DNA of 64,000 nt from Nisaea nitritireducens (GCF_014904795.1 NZ_JACZFS010000010.1:124001-188000), one strand, 5' to 3'. Positions 53,768 through 63,112 are shown, counted from the stretch's first letter. Made by a program: numbers and translations. Notes: a model not told the origin generated them from the sequence alone.

Positions 53768-55567
53768 TTAATCCTTATCCTGCATTTTCACAAAGCTCCC
53801 CGGTGCATCCTCGATCACTGTCAATGCACCGTCGCCGGGCGTTCTCGCCTCGACCTGACCGCCGCCATGGCGAGACATCCATTTTGCCCATTCTGGCCAC
53901 CAGGAACCTTCGTGATAGCTCGCCCCTTCAAGCCATTTATCGGGTGACTTCGGGCGGCGACTATTGATGTAGTGGCCGTATTTAGGCTTGTCGCCGGGTG
54001 GATTGACCACACCGGCGATATGTCCGGATCCCGCAAGGCAGAACTTGATCGGACCGGAATAGATCTGTGTCGCCCGATAGGTCGATTTCCAGGGGGCGAT
54101 ATGGTCTTCCTTGGTCGACAGGATAAATGCCGGGGTCTTGATCGTGTTGAGGTCGATTGGTGTCCCGGCGAGCGTGAGGGCGCCCGGCTCGATCAGCTTG
54201 TTCTCCTGGTACATCTTGCGCAGATAGAAGCTGTGCATGACCGCCGGCATCCTGGTTGAATCGGAGTTCCAGTACAGCAGGTCGAACGGGAAGGGGTCCT
54301 TGCCGAGCAGGTAGTTGTTCACAACAAATGACCAGATAAGATCGTTGGCGCGCAGCATGTTAAATGTTGCTGCCATTTCGGCGCCGTCGAGATAGCCGCG
54401 CTTGTTCATCTTCTCTTCGAGAGCAGCGAGCTGCTCCTCGTCGATGAAAACGCTGAGCTCTCCTGCCTCTTCGAAATCAACCATGGTAGTGAAGAATGTG
54501 ATCGACTTGATGCGGTCGTCTTTCTTGGCGGTCATATAGGCGAGGGTTGCCGCCATCAGCGTGCCGCCGATGCAATAGCCTATGACGTTGGCTTCTTTCT
54601 CTCCTGTTGCCTGCTCGATTGCATCAAGCGCCGCCAGGGGGCCTTCCAGCATGTAATCCTCGAAGGATTTCCGGCTCAGATTTTCGTTCGGATTGACCCA
54701 AGAGACGACGAAGACCGTGAAACCTTCGGATACGGCCCAGCGGATGAAGGAATTCTTCTCCCGCAGGTCCAGAATGTAGAACTTGTTTATCCACGGCGGC
54801 ACGATGAGGAGCGGACGGCGATAAACTGTCTCGGTTGAAGGTGCGTACTGAATCAACTGCATCAGGTCGTTCTGATAGACGACCTTTCCGGGCGACGTGG
54901 CGATGTTCTTGCCGACTTCGAACGCGTCGGGATCTGTCATCCGGATCGACAACTTGCCTTTGCCGCGCTCAAGATCTTCAAGCAGGTTCTGCAAACCGTG
55001 CACGAGGTTATCGCCATGGGTTTCCATGGTGGTCCTGAGCACTTCCGGATTGGTCATCAGGAAGTTTGTCGGAGCCATCGCGTCGACGAACTGCCTTGTG
55101 TAGAAGTCGACCTTCTGCTGGGTTTTTTGATCGAGCCCCTCGGTTCGTCCGACAAGATCCTGCGTCCAGCGCGATGTCAGCAGATAACTCTGTTTGATGA
55201 AGTCAAAGACGACATTTTCCTGCCAGGCCTCGTCCCGGAACCTGCGGTCGGTGTTGTCCGTCTGAACTGCCGGCTCGGTTTCCTGCCCCAGCCAGCGCTG
55301 CGCGGACCGGTTCCAGATGTCCATATAACCTTGCCAGAGATCGATCTGAGCCTGAACGAGATGAGCCGGGTTGTTCATCATCTGGTTCGTGAGGGCCATG
55401 AAAGCATCGGCGAGGTGCAGCGGGTCGGGTTCCGCGGTCTTGCCGTCAAGTTTCTGGCGCTCCATGAAGCCACCCACGAGCTTTTGCGATCGCGTTGCGA
55501 TGTCCTGCATGGTGTTGGCGAATTCAACGGGGTCGATCTGCTTCATCTCCTCCGAATGCTCATGCAT
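53768..55567 (-). CDS. phaC: Class I poly(3-hydroxyalkanoate) synthase
   Basis: This 599-residue enzyme polymerises (R)-3-hydroxyacyl-CoA into PHA granules. The lipase-like box NVIGYCIGGTLMA contains the catalytic Cys332; the Asp lies in KEDHIAPWKSTY and the His in GSGHIAGVVNPPG. The N-terminal PhaC_N domain covers about residues 70-275 (VPPWINKFYILDLR). Length and motifs fit class I (PhaC). The ATG at 55567 has GAGG upstream; an ATG at 55546 directly after GGAGGAG is less well spaced. No phaA, phaB or phasin gene is visible alongside. Confidence 0.96.
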   Translation of the reverse strand: MHEHSEEMKQIDPVEFANTMQDIATRSQKLVGGFMERQKLDGKTAEPDPLHLADAFMALTNQMMNNPAHLVQAQIDLWQGYMDIWNRSAQRWLGQETEPAVQTDNTDRRFRDEAWQENVVFDFIKQSYLLTSRWTQDLVGRTEGLDQKTQQKVDFYTRQFVDAMAPTNFLMTNPEVLRTTMETHGDNLVHGLQNLLEDLERGKGKLSIRMTDPDAFEVGKNIATSPGKVVYQNDLMQLIQYAPSTETVYRRPLLIVPPWINKFYILDLREKNSFIRWAVSEGFTVFVVSWVNPNENLSRKSFEDYMLEGPLAALDAIEQATGEKEANVIGYCIGGTLMAATLAYMTAKKDDRIKSITFFTTMVDFEEAGELSVFIDEEQLAALEEKMNKRGYLDGAEMAATFNMLRANDLIWSFVVNNYLLGKDPFPFDLLYWNSDSTRMPAVMHSFYLRKMYQENKLIEPGALTLAGTPIDLNTIKTPAFILSTKEDHIAPWKSTYRATQIYSGPIKFCLAGSGHIAGVVNPPGDKPKYGHYINSRRPKSPDKWLEGASYHEGSWWPEWAKWMSRHGGGQVEARTPGDGALTVIEDAPGSFVKMQDKD

Positions 55568-55780
55568 CCCAACCTCACTCTCTCAGCCGATCATTTGAAA
55601 TCAATTGTAGCAATAGTAGGGATCGAGTGTGGCATTTCAAAGAATCATACCCACAAAATCAGATAGTAATCTGTGTTTTTCCAAGCAACTATGGTAAATC
55701 CGTCCGCGGCAAGTTTACTGTCGAAGGTCGGTAATTCGCGTGACCGGTCCGAGAGGCGGAGTTTCTGAAGGATGACGGAA

Positions 55781-57157
55781 ATGTATAAAGGGCGCCACAA
55801 ATCGGCTTTGGCTCTGGCAACGGCCTTAAGCTTGACGCTTGCGGGGTGCTCATCCGTGCCTGACGCGCTCAATCCGGTTGAATGGTACAACGACTCCGCA
55901 TCTGCTGTCGGCGGCTGGTTCGATGATTCCGATGCCGATACGTCCGGCGATACCGGCGCCTATCCGAATGTTTCCTCTGTCCCCGAAAACTCGACCCCGC
56001 GTACGACAGCTACGGAGCGGGCGGGAATTAAGGACGAACTGGTCTCGGACAGGGCGAATGCGCAGTATGACGACAAAGGCTCCGTGCCATCGGTGACTGA
56101 CGCCAGCACTGGCTCCCTTGCGCAGATTCAACCGAAAACTCCCGTTGTTTCAGCGCCCAGCGAAGCGACAGAGAGTGCCGCCGCAGAACAGATCAAACCT
56201 CTTCGGATGACTGCCTCGGATGAAGCCACCAAGCAGATGGAGGCGCCTGAGAAGGCCGCAGCTCCGTCTCTGCCGTCTCAGGCTGTCGCCGATACCGAGA
56301 ACACTTCACCGCGGTCCAGTCTGTGGCCGAATTCACCTGCGCCGGAATCCGCGGGTGATCGCCCGGTAACAAGCGCCAGGGTAGGTGAGCCGACGACGCG
56401 CGAGAGCCGTACGGACCAGCCCCGTAATGGCACACTGGGCCCGCGCTATAAAAAGTTTGCCGCTGAAGCAAAAGCCGGTTCTTCAGAGACCGTTGCAGAT
56501 GAAAGCCCGTCTGTACCGGAAACGGTCCAAGAGGTCGTGCCTGCAGCGGAACCTGCAACAGAGACTGCTTCTGTCCCAACGGCCCCGGAACCTGCAACAG
56601 AGACCGCTTCTGTCCCAACAGCCGCGGAGCCTGTCGCCGTACCTGAACCCGAGCCGACTCCGGCTCCGCTCGCTGTGGAACCCGGACCGCTGGCGCTTAC
56701 CGTTCCGGAGAGCAGGCCCTTCAATTTCGACGACCCGAGTGTGATCGTTGACGAGAGCGCACTGCCGGGAGCTTTTGAGAGCTATCCAGCTGGCGGCGGC
56801 GGTTCGTATCAAGCGGGAATCATTCGCTTCAGCAATGGGTCCTCCCATCTGTCCAGCTCGGATCGCGGTGTCATACGCGAGCTGGTTCCATTGATTCGGG
56901 AATACAACGCGAACGTGGAGATCGTCGGTCATGCGTCGAGCCGTACCCGGAACATGGATCCGTCAGAGCATAAACTGATTAATTTCGAGGTTTCGCTGAA
57001 GCGTGCGAATGCGGTAGCTCAAGCGCTGATCAATGCGGGAGCGCCGTCGGACCGGATTTCCGTGGTCGCTGTTGGCGACAGCCAGCCCGTATCGTCGGAA
57101 GCGATGCCGGCAGGTGAAGCGGACAATCGCCGGGCGGAAATTTATCTCATCTATTGA
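55781..57157 (+). CDS. OmpA-like lipoprotein with repetitive linker
   Basis: This 458-residue protein starts with a lipoprotein signal peptide ending in the lipobox LAGC (Cys23), so it is probably anchored in the outer membrane. A long low-complexity region rich in Pro, Ala, Glu, Ser and Thr spans residues ~30-330 and includes two exact-frame copies of EPATETASVPTA. A C-terminal OmpA-like peptidoglycan-binding domain follows (~residues 345-455: VEIVGHASSRTR, SLKRANAVAQALINAG, ADNRRAEIYLIY). GAAGGA eight bases upstream favours the ATG at 55781 over that at 55772. It is divergent from phaC. A structural envelope role is inferred. Confidence 0.87.
   Translation: MYKGRHKSALALATALSLTLAGCSSVPDALNPVEWYNDSASAVGGWFDDSDADTSGDTGAYPNVSSVPENSTPRTTATERAGIKDELVSDRANAQYDDKGSVPSVTDASTGSLAQIQPKTPVVSAPSEATESAAAEQIKPLRMTASDEATKQMEAPEKAAAPSLPSQAVADTENTSPRSSLWPNSPAPESAGDRPVTSARVGEPTTRESRTDQPRNGTLGPRYKKFAAEAKAGSSETVADESPSVPETVQEVVPAAEPATETASVPTAPEPATETASVPTAAEPVAVPEPEPTPAPLAVEPGPLALTVPESRPFNFDDPSVIVDESALPGAFESYPAGGGGSYQAGIIRFSNGSSHLSSSDRGVIRELVPLIREYNANVEIVGHASSRTRNMDPSEHKLINFEVSLKRANAVAQALINAGAPSDRISVVAVGDSQPVSSEAMPAGEADNRRAEIYLIY
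56549..56626 (+). repeat. Two tandem 39-bp repeats in the lipoprotein linker
   Basis: Two units (56549-56587 and 56588-56626) begin GAACCTGCAACAGAGA and differ at only a few bases; each encodes EPATETASVPTA plus one residue. A decayed third unit follows (EPVAVPEPEP). Since 39 is divisible by three, slippage would change linker length without breaking the frame. Confidence 0.85.
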
Positions 57158-57286
57158 CCCGCGCTCCCTGCGGGGTATGAAAGCGGGGCCTTGGTGGCTC
57201 TGCCGCCGGGCCGCACGTTAAATCTGGTGCGGCGGGATTCGTGAATTGAGCGATCCCGGCGCAGGTCCGTTAGGGAGAATGCATAG

Positions 57287-58576
57287 ATGCAGCCGTTCAG
57301 AGTAGCAATCGCCGGACTGGGTACTGTTGGGGCGGAGACGGCGCGTATTCTTCTGACTGACTCAGAGATGCTGAGCGCCCGTGCCGGGCGCCCGATTGAG
57401 CTGAAGGCAATTTCAGCCCGGGACAAGAGCCGTGATCGCGGTATCGATCTGTCCGGCGTTGACTGGGTCGACGATGCGGCGGCATTGGCCGGACGCGACG
57501 ATGTCGATTGCGTGCTGGAACTTATCGGTGGCTCAGAAGGCGTGGCATACGACCTTGTTCTGGGTGCTATAAAGTCTGGCAAGTCGGTCGTGACTGCCAA
57601 CAAGGCGCTGATTGCGCATCATGGATCAGAAATCGCCAAAGACTGCGAAGAAAAGGGTGTCGGCCTCGGGTTCGAGGCGGCTGTTGCCGGCGGCATTCCT
57701 ATCATCAAGTCGCTACGCGAAGGGCTTGCCGGGAATCATATCAAGCGGGTCTACGGAATTCTGAACGGCACCTGCAACTACATCATGAGTGTGATGCGTG
57801 AGACCGGTCGTCCGTTCGACGATGTGCTGGCCGATGCACAGCGCCTTGGCTATGCCGAAGCCGATCCGTCCTTCGATGTCGACGGGGTCGACGCGGCGCA
57901 CAAGCTGGCCATCCTCTCCGCCATCGCCTTTGGCCATCATGTCGATTTCGAGAACGTTCATGTCGAGGGTGTGCGTCACGTCTCGCCGCTGGACATCACG
58001 TTCGCCGAGGAACTCGGTTACCGCATCAAGCTGCTCGGCATTGCCGAGGAAACGGACGCCGGTGTGCAGCAGCGCGTCCATCCCTGCATGGTAAAGGCGG
58101 AAACCCCCATCGGGCAGGTTGAGGATGTCTTCAATGCCGTCGTCGCCGAAGGCAGCGCCGTCGGTACGACTCTCTCCTATGGTCGCGGCGCCGGTGCCGG
58201 ACCGACCGCGTCGGCGGTAATCGCCGATGTCATGGATCTCGCGGCTGGCCGTCGGGTACCGGTGTTCGGTCTCGATTCAAGCAAGCTTTCTCCGGCCCGG
58301 ACCGCGCCGATCTCTTCTTTAACGGGATGTTATTATCTGCGCCTGATGGTGATCGACCGACCGGGTGTGCTCGCCGATGTGACGGCGGTGTTCCGCGATC
58401 ATGAGGTCTCTATCGAGGCGATGATCCAGCGGGCGAGAAACCCTGAAGAAGCAGTGCCGCTGGTGCTGACCACGCATGAAACCTCGGAGTTGGCGATCAA
58501 GGCGTCGTTTGAGGAGTTGGCGAGGCTGGATTGCGTGCTGGAAGAGCCGCGGCAGATCAGGATAGAAGACTTCTAA
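57287..58576 (+). CDS. hom: Homoserine dehydrogenase
   Basis: This 429-residue enzyme reduces aspartate semialdehyde to homoserine, on the way to threonine and methionine. The NAD(P)-binding motif is VAIAGLGTVGAETARILL; the catalytic domain has VVTANKALIAHHGSEIA, GFEAAVAGGIPIIKSLREGL and YGILNGTCNYIMS; a C-terminal ACT domain (YYLRLMVIDRPGVLADVTAVF, ~residues 350-429) should give feedback control, usually by threonine. GGGAG lies upstream. hom-glpX-recJ is a familiar alphaproteobacterial order. The aminotransferase often found before hom is absent here. Confidence 0.97.
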   Translation: MQPFRVAIAGLGTVGAETARILLTDSEMLSARAGRPIELKAISARDKSRDRGIDLSGVDWVDDAAALAGRDDVDCVLELIGGSEGVAYDLVLGAIKSGKSVVTANKALIAHHGSEIAKDCEEKGVGLGFEAAVAGGIPIIKSLREGLAGNHIKRVYGILNGTCNYIMSVMRETGRPFDDVLADAQRLGYAEADPSFDVDGVDAAHKLAILSAIAFGHHVDFENVHVEGVRHVSPLDITFAEELGYRIKLLGIAEETDAGVQQRVHPCMVKAETPIGQVEDVFNAVVAEGSAVGTTLSYGRGAGAGPTASAVIADVMDLAAGRRVPVFGLDSSKLSPARTAPISSLTGCYYLRLMVIDRPGVLADVTAVFRDHEVSIEAMIQRARNPEEAVPLVLTTHETSELAIKASFEELARLDCVLEEPRQIRIEDF

Positions 58577-58644
58577 TTTCCGGCTGCCATGGGCGCCGGA
58601 CCGGAATTAATCAAAACCAAGACGACAAAAAAAGGACGACAATT

Positions 58645-59652
58645 ATGGCCGACAGGGAAACGCAGGGCGCGCTGACCATGGACCGGAACCTTGCGCTCGA
58701 AGCAGTGCGGGTGACGGAGGCTGCGGCGCTCGCGGCGTCTCGCCTGATGGGGCGTGGCGACGAAAAAGAAGCCGATCAGGCAGCTGTCGATGCCATGCGG
58801 AGCGCTCTCAACAATCTTGAGATCGACGGCACCGTGGTGATCGGCGAAGGCGAGCGTGACGAGGCGCCGATGCTTTATATCGGAGAGAAGGTCGGCAAGG
58901 GCGGTCCGAAGATCGATATCGCGCTCGATCCGCTGGAAGGCACCACGATCACAGCCAAGGGCGGCCCGAACGCGCTTGCCGTCGTGGCAATGGCAAACGA
59001 AGGCGGCTTTCTGAATGCGCCGGACGTTTATATGGACAAGATCGCCGTTGGCGGAGATTTACCCGAAGGTGTGGTCGATCTCGATAACAGCGTCGCCGAA
59101 AATCTCGCCAATCTCGCCAAGGCGAAGAAGATGGAGATCGAGGATCTCGTGGTTTGCATCCTCGACCGCCCGCGTCACAGCGATCTGATTGCCAAGGTTC
59201 GCGAAGCGGGAGCACGGATCATGCTGATCGACGACGGCGACGTTTCCGGTGTGATCGCTACTTCCCAGCCGACCAGTGGCGTTGATCTCTATATGGGCTC
59301 TGGTGGCGCCCCTGAAGGCGTTCTGGCGGCGGCGGCACTGCGCTGCATCGGTGGCCAGATGCAGGCACGCCTGCTGTTCCGGAACGATGACGAGCGCGGC
59401 CGGGCGACCCGCCTGGGCATTACCGATTTCGACCGGAAATACGGCCTGCTCGATTTGGCCAGCGGCGACGTGATGTTTGCAGCGACCGGTGTGACCACCG
59501 GCACCATGCTGCAGGGCGTGCGAAAGTATCCGGGTGGGGCAATGACCCACTCGATCATCATGCGCTCCAAGACCGGCACCGTACGGACCGTCGAGGCCCA
59601 TCACGACTGGACCCGCAAGTCTTCTAAAACCGGCTTCGACAAAGACCAATAA
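58645..59652 (+). CDS. glpX: Class II fructose-1,6-bisphosphatase
   Basis: This 335-residue protein matches GlpX: MDRNLALEAVRVTEAAALAA, VVIGEGERDEAPMLYIGE with metal-binding acidic residues, IDIALDPLEGTTITAKGGPN and SGGAPEGVLAAAALRCIGG. It removes the 1-phosphate of fructose bisphosphate in gluconeogenesis. AAAGGA eight bases before the ATG at 58645 fixes the start; a frame from 58531 overlapping hom is rejected. It ends four bases before recJ, so those two are co-transcribed. Confidence 0.96.
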   Translation: MADRETQGALTMDRNLALEAVRVTEAAALAASRLMGRGDEKEADQAAVDAMRSALNNLEIDGTVVIGEGERDEAPMLYIGEKVGKGGPKIDIALDPLEGTTITAKGGPNALAVVAMANEGGFLNAPDVYMDKIAVGGDLPEGVVDLDNSVAENLANLAKAKKMEIEDLVVCILDRPRHSDLIAKVREAGARIMLIDDGDVSGVIATSQPTSGVDLYMGSGGAPEGVLAAAALRCIGGQMQARLLFRNDDERGRATRLGITDFDRKYGLLDLASGDVMFAATGVTTGTMLQGVRKYPGGAMTHSIIMRSKTGTVRTVEAHHDWTRKSSKTGFDKDQ

Positions 59653-59656
59653 GATC

Positions 59657-61432
59657 GTGCAGAGTTTCCTCGGGATTGAGCGCTCCTTCACCGGCAAACG
59701 CTGGGTCCCGAGGCATGGCACTGACCCCGAGACCGAACGCGTCGGCCTCGCTATTGCCCAACGGTTCGGATTTCCGGAACTGGTGGGCCGGCTGATTGCT
59801 GCGCGCAATATCGGGCTGGATGAAGTCGAGGCCTTTCTCGACCCGACCCTGAAATTGATGATGCCCGATCCCGGTGTCCTGCAGGATATGACACCCTGCG
59901 TCGAACGGATCGCGCAAGCGGTGAGGGACGGCGAACGTATCGCGGTTTTTTCCGACTACGATGTCGACGGAGCGACCTCCGCCGCCGTTCTGATCCGCTA
60001 TCTACGATGGATCGGTATCGATCCCTTGCTCTATATCCCTGACCGGATCAGCGAAGGTTACGGTCCGAACGCGCCGGCGCTGCTCAAGTTGAAAGAGCAG
60101 GGCGCCTCGCTGATCGTGACGCTGGATTGCGGCGTCACGGCTTATGATCCATTGCGGCAGGCGGCAGAGGCCGGCATCGAGATGATCGTGATCGATCATC
60201 ACATGGCTGAGCCGGAGCTGCCGAAAGCTCTGGCGATCGTCAATCCGAACCGGATCGACGAGGACGGGGCGCTCGGCCACCTAGCTGCCTGCGGGGTGAC
60301 GTTCCTGGTTGCTGTGGCGCTGAACCGCGCGTTGCGGGAAGCGGGATATTTCAACGGTCGTCAGGAACCGAACCTGCTGCACCTGCTGGACCTGGTGGCG
60401 CTTGGCACGGTGTGCGACGTGGTGCCGTTGAAGGGCCTGAACCGTGCCTTTGTTATCCAGGGCCTCAAGGTCATGGCTAAGCGCGGTAACAAGGGGCTGG
60501 TGGCTCTCGCGGACGTTGCCGGTGTCGATGCTCGTCCGGAGCCTTACCATCTGGGCTACGTGCTTGGCCCACGTGTGAACGCGGGCGGCCGTGTCGGCAA
60601 GAGCGACCTTGGTGCTCGCCTGCTTCTGACCGACTCTCCCGAGGAGGCCGCAGCACTGGCGACCGAACTCGACAGTTTCAATACGGACCGGCGCGAAATC
60701 GAGGCGCAGGTTCTAGCGGAGGCCGAGGCGCTGGCGGCGGAACAGCCAGACGACGCACCGGCGATTGTCGTGGCTGCAGAGAACTGGCATCCGGGCGTCA
60801 TCGGTATCGTCGCAGGCCGGCTGAAAGAACGGTACAATCGCCCGGCATGTGTGATCGCTCTGGATAACGGGATCGGCAAGGGCTCCGGACGCTCCGTTCC
60901 CGGTGTTTCTCTCGGGCCGGCTGTCATTGCAGCTCATCAGGCGGGATTACTGGTCGCCGGTGGCGGCCATGCCATGGCGGCGGGTTTCACTGTCGAAGCG
61001 GACAAGCTGGATGCGTTCCGGAGCTTTCTCGGGGACCGGATTCACAGCGAGCTGGAAGGCGAGCCCATGGTGCCGACGCTTTCCGTCGATGCGCCCCTCG
61101 CCATTGGCGGGGCCAGCCGGGATCTGGTCGACACAATCCAGAAAGTTGGGCCGTTCGGTGCCGGAAATTCCGAACCGCGTTTTGTTCTGACCGATGTCCG
61201 CCTTGTCGATGTCCGTGAAGTCGGGACCGGACATGTGCGCTGTGTCTTTACCGGTCCGGACGGCAAGCGTCTGAAAGGCATTGCCTTTCGCGCCCTGGAA
61301 GGCGATCTCGGTCCGGCTCTGCTGAAAAGCAGCGGCCGCCCGATCCATGTCGCGGGCCATCTCCGGCCGGATGACTGGAATGGGCGCAGCGATGTGCAGA
61401 TCATGATCGACGACGCTGCTGACGTTTCCTGA
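59657..61432 (+). CDS. recJ: Single-stranded-DNA-specific exonuclease RecJ
   Basis: This 591-residue protein has the DHH phosphoesterase domain (AVFSDYDVDGATSAAVLIRYL, VTLDCGVTAYDPL, VIDHHMAEPELP), a DHHA1 domain (HPGVIGIVAGRLKERYNRPA to GGGHAMAAGFTVE) and a C-terminal OB-fold (VRCVFTGPDGKRLKGIAFRA). It degrades single-stranded DNA 5' to 3' in recombination and mismatch repair. It starts with GTG four bases after glpX, and ends before a bidirectional terminator. Confidence 0.96.
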   Translation: MQSFLGIERSFTGKRWVPRHGTDPETERVGLAIAQRFGFPELVGRLIAARNIGLDEVEAFLDPTLKLMMPDPGVLQDMTPCVERIAQAVRDGERIAVFSDYDVDGATSAAVLIRYLRWIGIDPLLYIPDRISEGYGPNAPALLKLKEQGASLIVTLDCGVTAYDPLRQAAEAGIEMIVIDHHMAEPELPKALAIVNPNRIDEDGALGHLAACGVTFLVAVALNRALREAGYFNGRQEPNLLHLLDLVALGTVCDVVPLKGLNRAFVIQGLKVMAKRGNKGLVALADVAGVDARPEPYHLGYVLGPRVNAGGRVGKSDLGARLLLTDSPEEAAALATELDSFNTDRREIEAQVLAEAEALAAEQPDDAPAIVVAAENWHPGVIGIVAGRLKERYNRPACVIALDNGIGKGSGRSVPGVSLGPAVIAAHQAGLLVAGGGHAMAAGFTVEADKLDAFRSFLGDRIHSELEGEPMVPTLSVDAPLAIGGASRDLVDTIQKVGPFGAGNSEPRFVLTDVRLVDVREVGTGHVRCVFTGPDGKRLKGIAFRALEGDLGPALLKSSGRPIHVAGHLRPDDWNGRSDVQIMIDDAADVS

Positions 61433-61439
61433 CAAACAT

Positions 61440-61465
61440 AAAACGGCGCCCTGAGGCGCCGTTTT
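61440..61465. terminator. Bidirectional terminator between recJ and the cyclase gene
   Basis: AAAACGGCGCC (61440-61450) pairs perfectly with GGCGCCGTTTT (61455-61465) around a four-base loop. T runs of four follow the stem in both directions, so it can serve recJ on the plus strand and the convergent cyclase gene on the minus strand. Confidence 0.8.
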
Positions 61466-61486
61466 ACTGACGAGGTCATGTCTCTC

Positions 61487-62545
61487 CTACTGGATAGCGA
61501 GAGGAGCGCCCATTGAGCCGGTCGCACCGGCAACGGGGGTCGGCGTGTAGACGTAGGCAAACTGGTAGACGCCATCGGCGGCCAGTTCGGAAAGCTTCAT
61601 GTTTTCCTGGTTCACGATACCGTGCCGCGTCTGCAGGAAGGTGTGAACGCAGAACACGCAGGCCGGGTCCGGATTGGGCACCGCATCGACAGGCCAGGTA
61701 TCGGCCCCGGTGACACCAGCCTTTACGTCTTCAGCCACCCACCGCGCGACTTCCATGCCGATCCCGGGGCAGCCATTGTTGTATGTTGCGGCATCGTTCC
61801 AGTGCTTTTCCCAGCCGGTACGGAAGATGATCGCGTCACCTTCGGCGAACTGGAAGCCTTCCATCCCCTGTTTTTTCAGCGCAGCCAGCACATCGGCCAT
61901 GGTGATGACTTCACCTGCGGCCATCGACTCGACCCCGCGCACAGCCGCGATGTCCAGCAGGATGCCGCGGGCCACAATGGGATGCAGTTTTTCCGTGCCG
62001 AGCTTTTTCAGCCCGTAAGGCGTGATCATTTCGTCGGCGGTGAAGCCGTTGTACCAGCGCATCTCGCCTTTGTTGCCGCCGGTTCCGCTATTCACGCCGA
62101 TATGGCCGAGGCCATCGAACTGGGTGCCGACCTGACCAATCTCTGTTGCCAGGAATTCGTCGTTCCACAGCACTTGGTTGGCGCCGAAGGCCCCTCCTGT
62201 CGGCGCACCCGGGATACGCAGCGAAAATTTGCGGGCACCGAAAAGTGGCATGTCAGCCGTGTATGGATGTCCGAGATTGTAGGTTTTCCCGGTCTTGATT
62301 TGGGAAATAGCCCGCATCACCACATCCGGCTTCAGATACCAATTCGTCGAACCGGCTTCATCTCCTGCACCCCATAGCGGATTCGGCCACCATTTCGAGC
62401 CGAGGGGCGTTTCCATCTTGTCCCCGTCCACCCACGGCTTACCGGCACAACCTTGCCAGTTCTCCGGTGTGCATTCGGCATTGGCAGTACCGCCAAGTCC
62501 GAGCGTTCCGGCAAAAGCCATTGCAGCGATTATATATTTTTTCAT
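61487..62545 (-). CDS. Exported cyclase-family metal-dependent hydrolase
   Basis: This 352-residue protein has a Sec signal peptide (MKKYIIAAMAFAGTLGLGGT ending in ANA), so it should be periplasmic. The mature part is a kynurenine-formamidase-like cyclase domain: GDEAGSTNWYLKPDVV, YNLGHPYTADMPLFG, the metal motif GTQFDGLGHIGV (H/D-x-x-x-H type), GDAIIFRTGWEKHW and VHTFLQTRHGIV. Cytosolic relatives hydrolyse N-formylkynurenine or cyclic amides. Two cysteine-containing segments (ECTPENWQGC, PACVFCVH) suit a periplasmic location. It has no operon partners, and the substrate is unknown. Confidence 0.88.
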   Translation of the reverse strand: MKKYIIAAMAFAGTLGLGGTANAECTPENWQGCAGKPWVDGDKMETPLGSKWWPNPLWGAGDEAGSTNWYLKPDVVMRAISQIKTGKTYNLGHPYTADMPLFGARKFSLRIPGAPTGGAFGANQVLWNDEFLATEIGQVGTQFDGLGHIGVNSGTGGNKGEMRWYNGFTADEMITPYGLKKLGTEKLHPIVARGILLDIAAVRGVESMAAGEVITMADVLAALKKQGMEGFQFAEGDAIIFRTGWEKHWNDAATYNNGCPGIGMEVARWVAEDVKAGVTGADTWPVDAVPNPDPACVFCVHTFLQTRHGIVNQENMKLSELAADGVYQFAYVYTPTPVAGATGSMGAPLAIQ

Positions 62546-62727
62546 GATGTCCTCCCTAGTTGCGAACGGCGCATTGAAGGGACTGAGAGGCCGTCCGTGC
62601 TCCCGGTGGTGATTATTCGCGACTTTTGCAGGAACAGCAAAAAGGAATTAACGCGCTTTGAGAGAATGAGGATTCTGGGCTTGATTTCCCGAGGGTGAAC
62701 GAGTACACCAACGCCTCGCTCGACGAC

Positions 62728-62803
62728 GACCCCTTCGTCTAGAGGCCTAGGACACCGCCCTTTCACGGCGGCAACACGGGTTCGAATCCCGTAGGGGTCG
62801 CCA
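62728..62803 (+). tRNA. tRNA-Glu (anticodon TTC), copy 1
   Basis: The acceptor stem GACCCCT pairs with AGGGGTC, the anticodon arm is CCGCC, CTTTCAC, GGCGG with anticodon TTC, and the T arm contains GGTTCGAATCC. CCA is encoded at 62801-62803. A full cloverleaf is visible. Confidence 0.97.
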
Positions 62804-62853
62804 TCTTACCTCGGAGTGCCGAGCGGTCGGGGTCTTTTGATGACTCCTTCGAC

Positions 62854-62929
62854 GACCCCTTCGTCTAGAGGCCTAGGACACCGCCCTTTCACGGCGGCAA
62901 CACGGGTTCGAATCCCGTAGGGGTCGCCA
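62854..62929 (+). tRNA. tRNA-Glu (anticodon TTC), copy 2
   Basis: This gene is base-for-base identical to copy 1, with encoded CCA at 62927-62929. It lies 50 bases after copy 1. Confidence 0.97.
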
Positions 62930-62974
62930 TCCACATCTTGCCGCTCTGTCCGGCTCATGACAGACTTGGTTTAA

Positions 62975-63049
62975 GGCCCCTTCGTCTAGCGGTCAGGACG
63001 CGGCCCTCTCACGGCTGAAACACGGGTTCGATTCCCGTAGGGGTCACCA
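62975..63049 (+). tRNA. tRNA-Glu (anticodon CTC)
   Basis: The acceptor stem GGCCCCT pairs with AGGGGTC (one G-T pair), the anticodon arm is CGGCC, CTCTCAC, GGCTG with anticodon CTC, and the T arm contains GGTTCGATTCC. CCA is encoded at 63047-63049. It is clearly related to the TTC genes upstream and probably arose from them by duplication and anticodon change. Confidence 0.95.
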
Positions 63050-63112
63050 ATATTTAATCTTCCCAAAAACTGCCTTCGTCACCACCTCTACACCTGAACG
63101 GGGGAGTGACTG

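Larger units (their letters stand above)
62724..62931 (+). repeat. 82-bp direct repeat carrying tRNA-Glu(TTC), two copies
   Basis: Bases 62724-62805 and 62850-62931 are identical and lie 126 bases apart, start to start. Each contains a whole tRNA-Glu plus four bases before and two after. The spacer and outer flanks differ. This indicates a local duplication or gene conversion within the tRNA cluster. Confidence 0.9.

Noticed and set aside
62728-63049. CRISPR-like direct repeats near the right end
   Set aside because: The repeats are tRNA-Glu genes with full cloverleaf structure.
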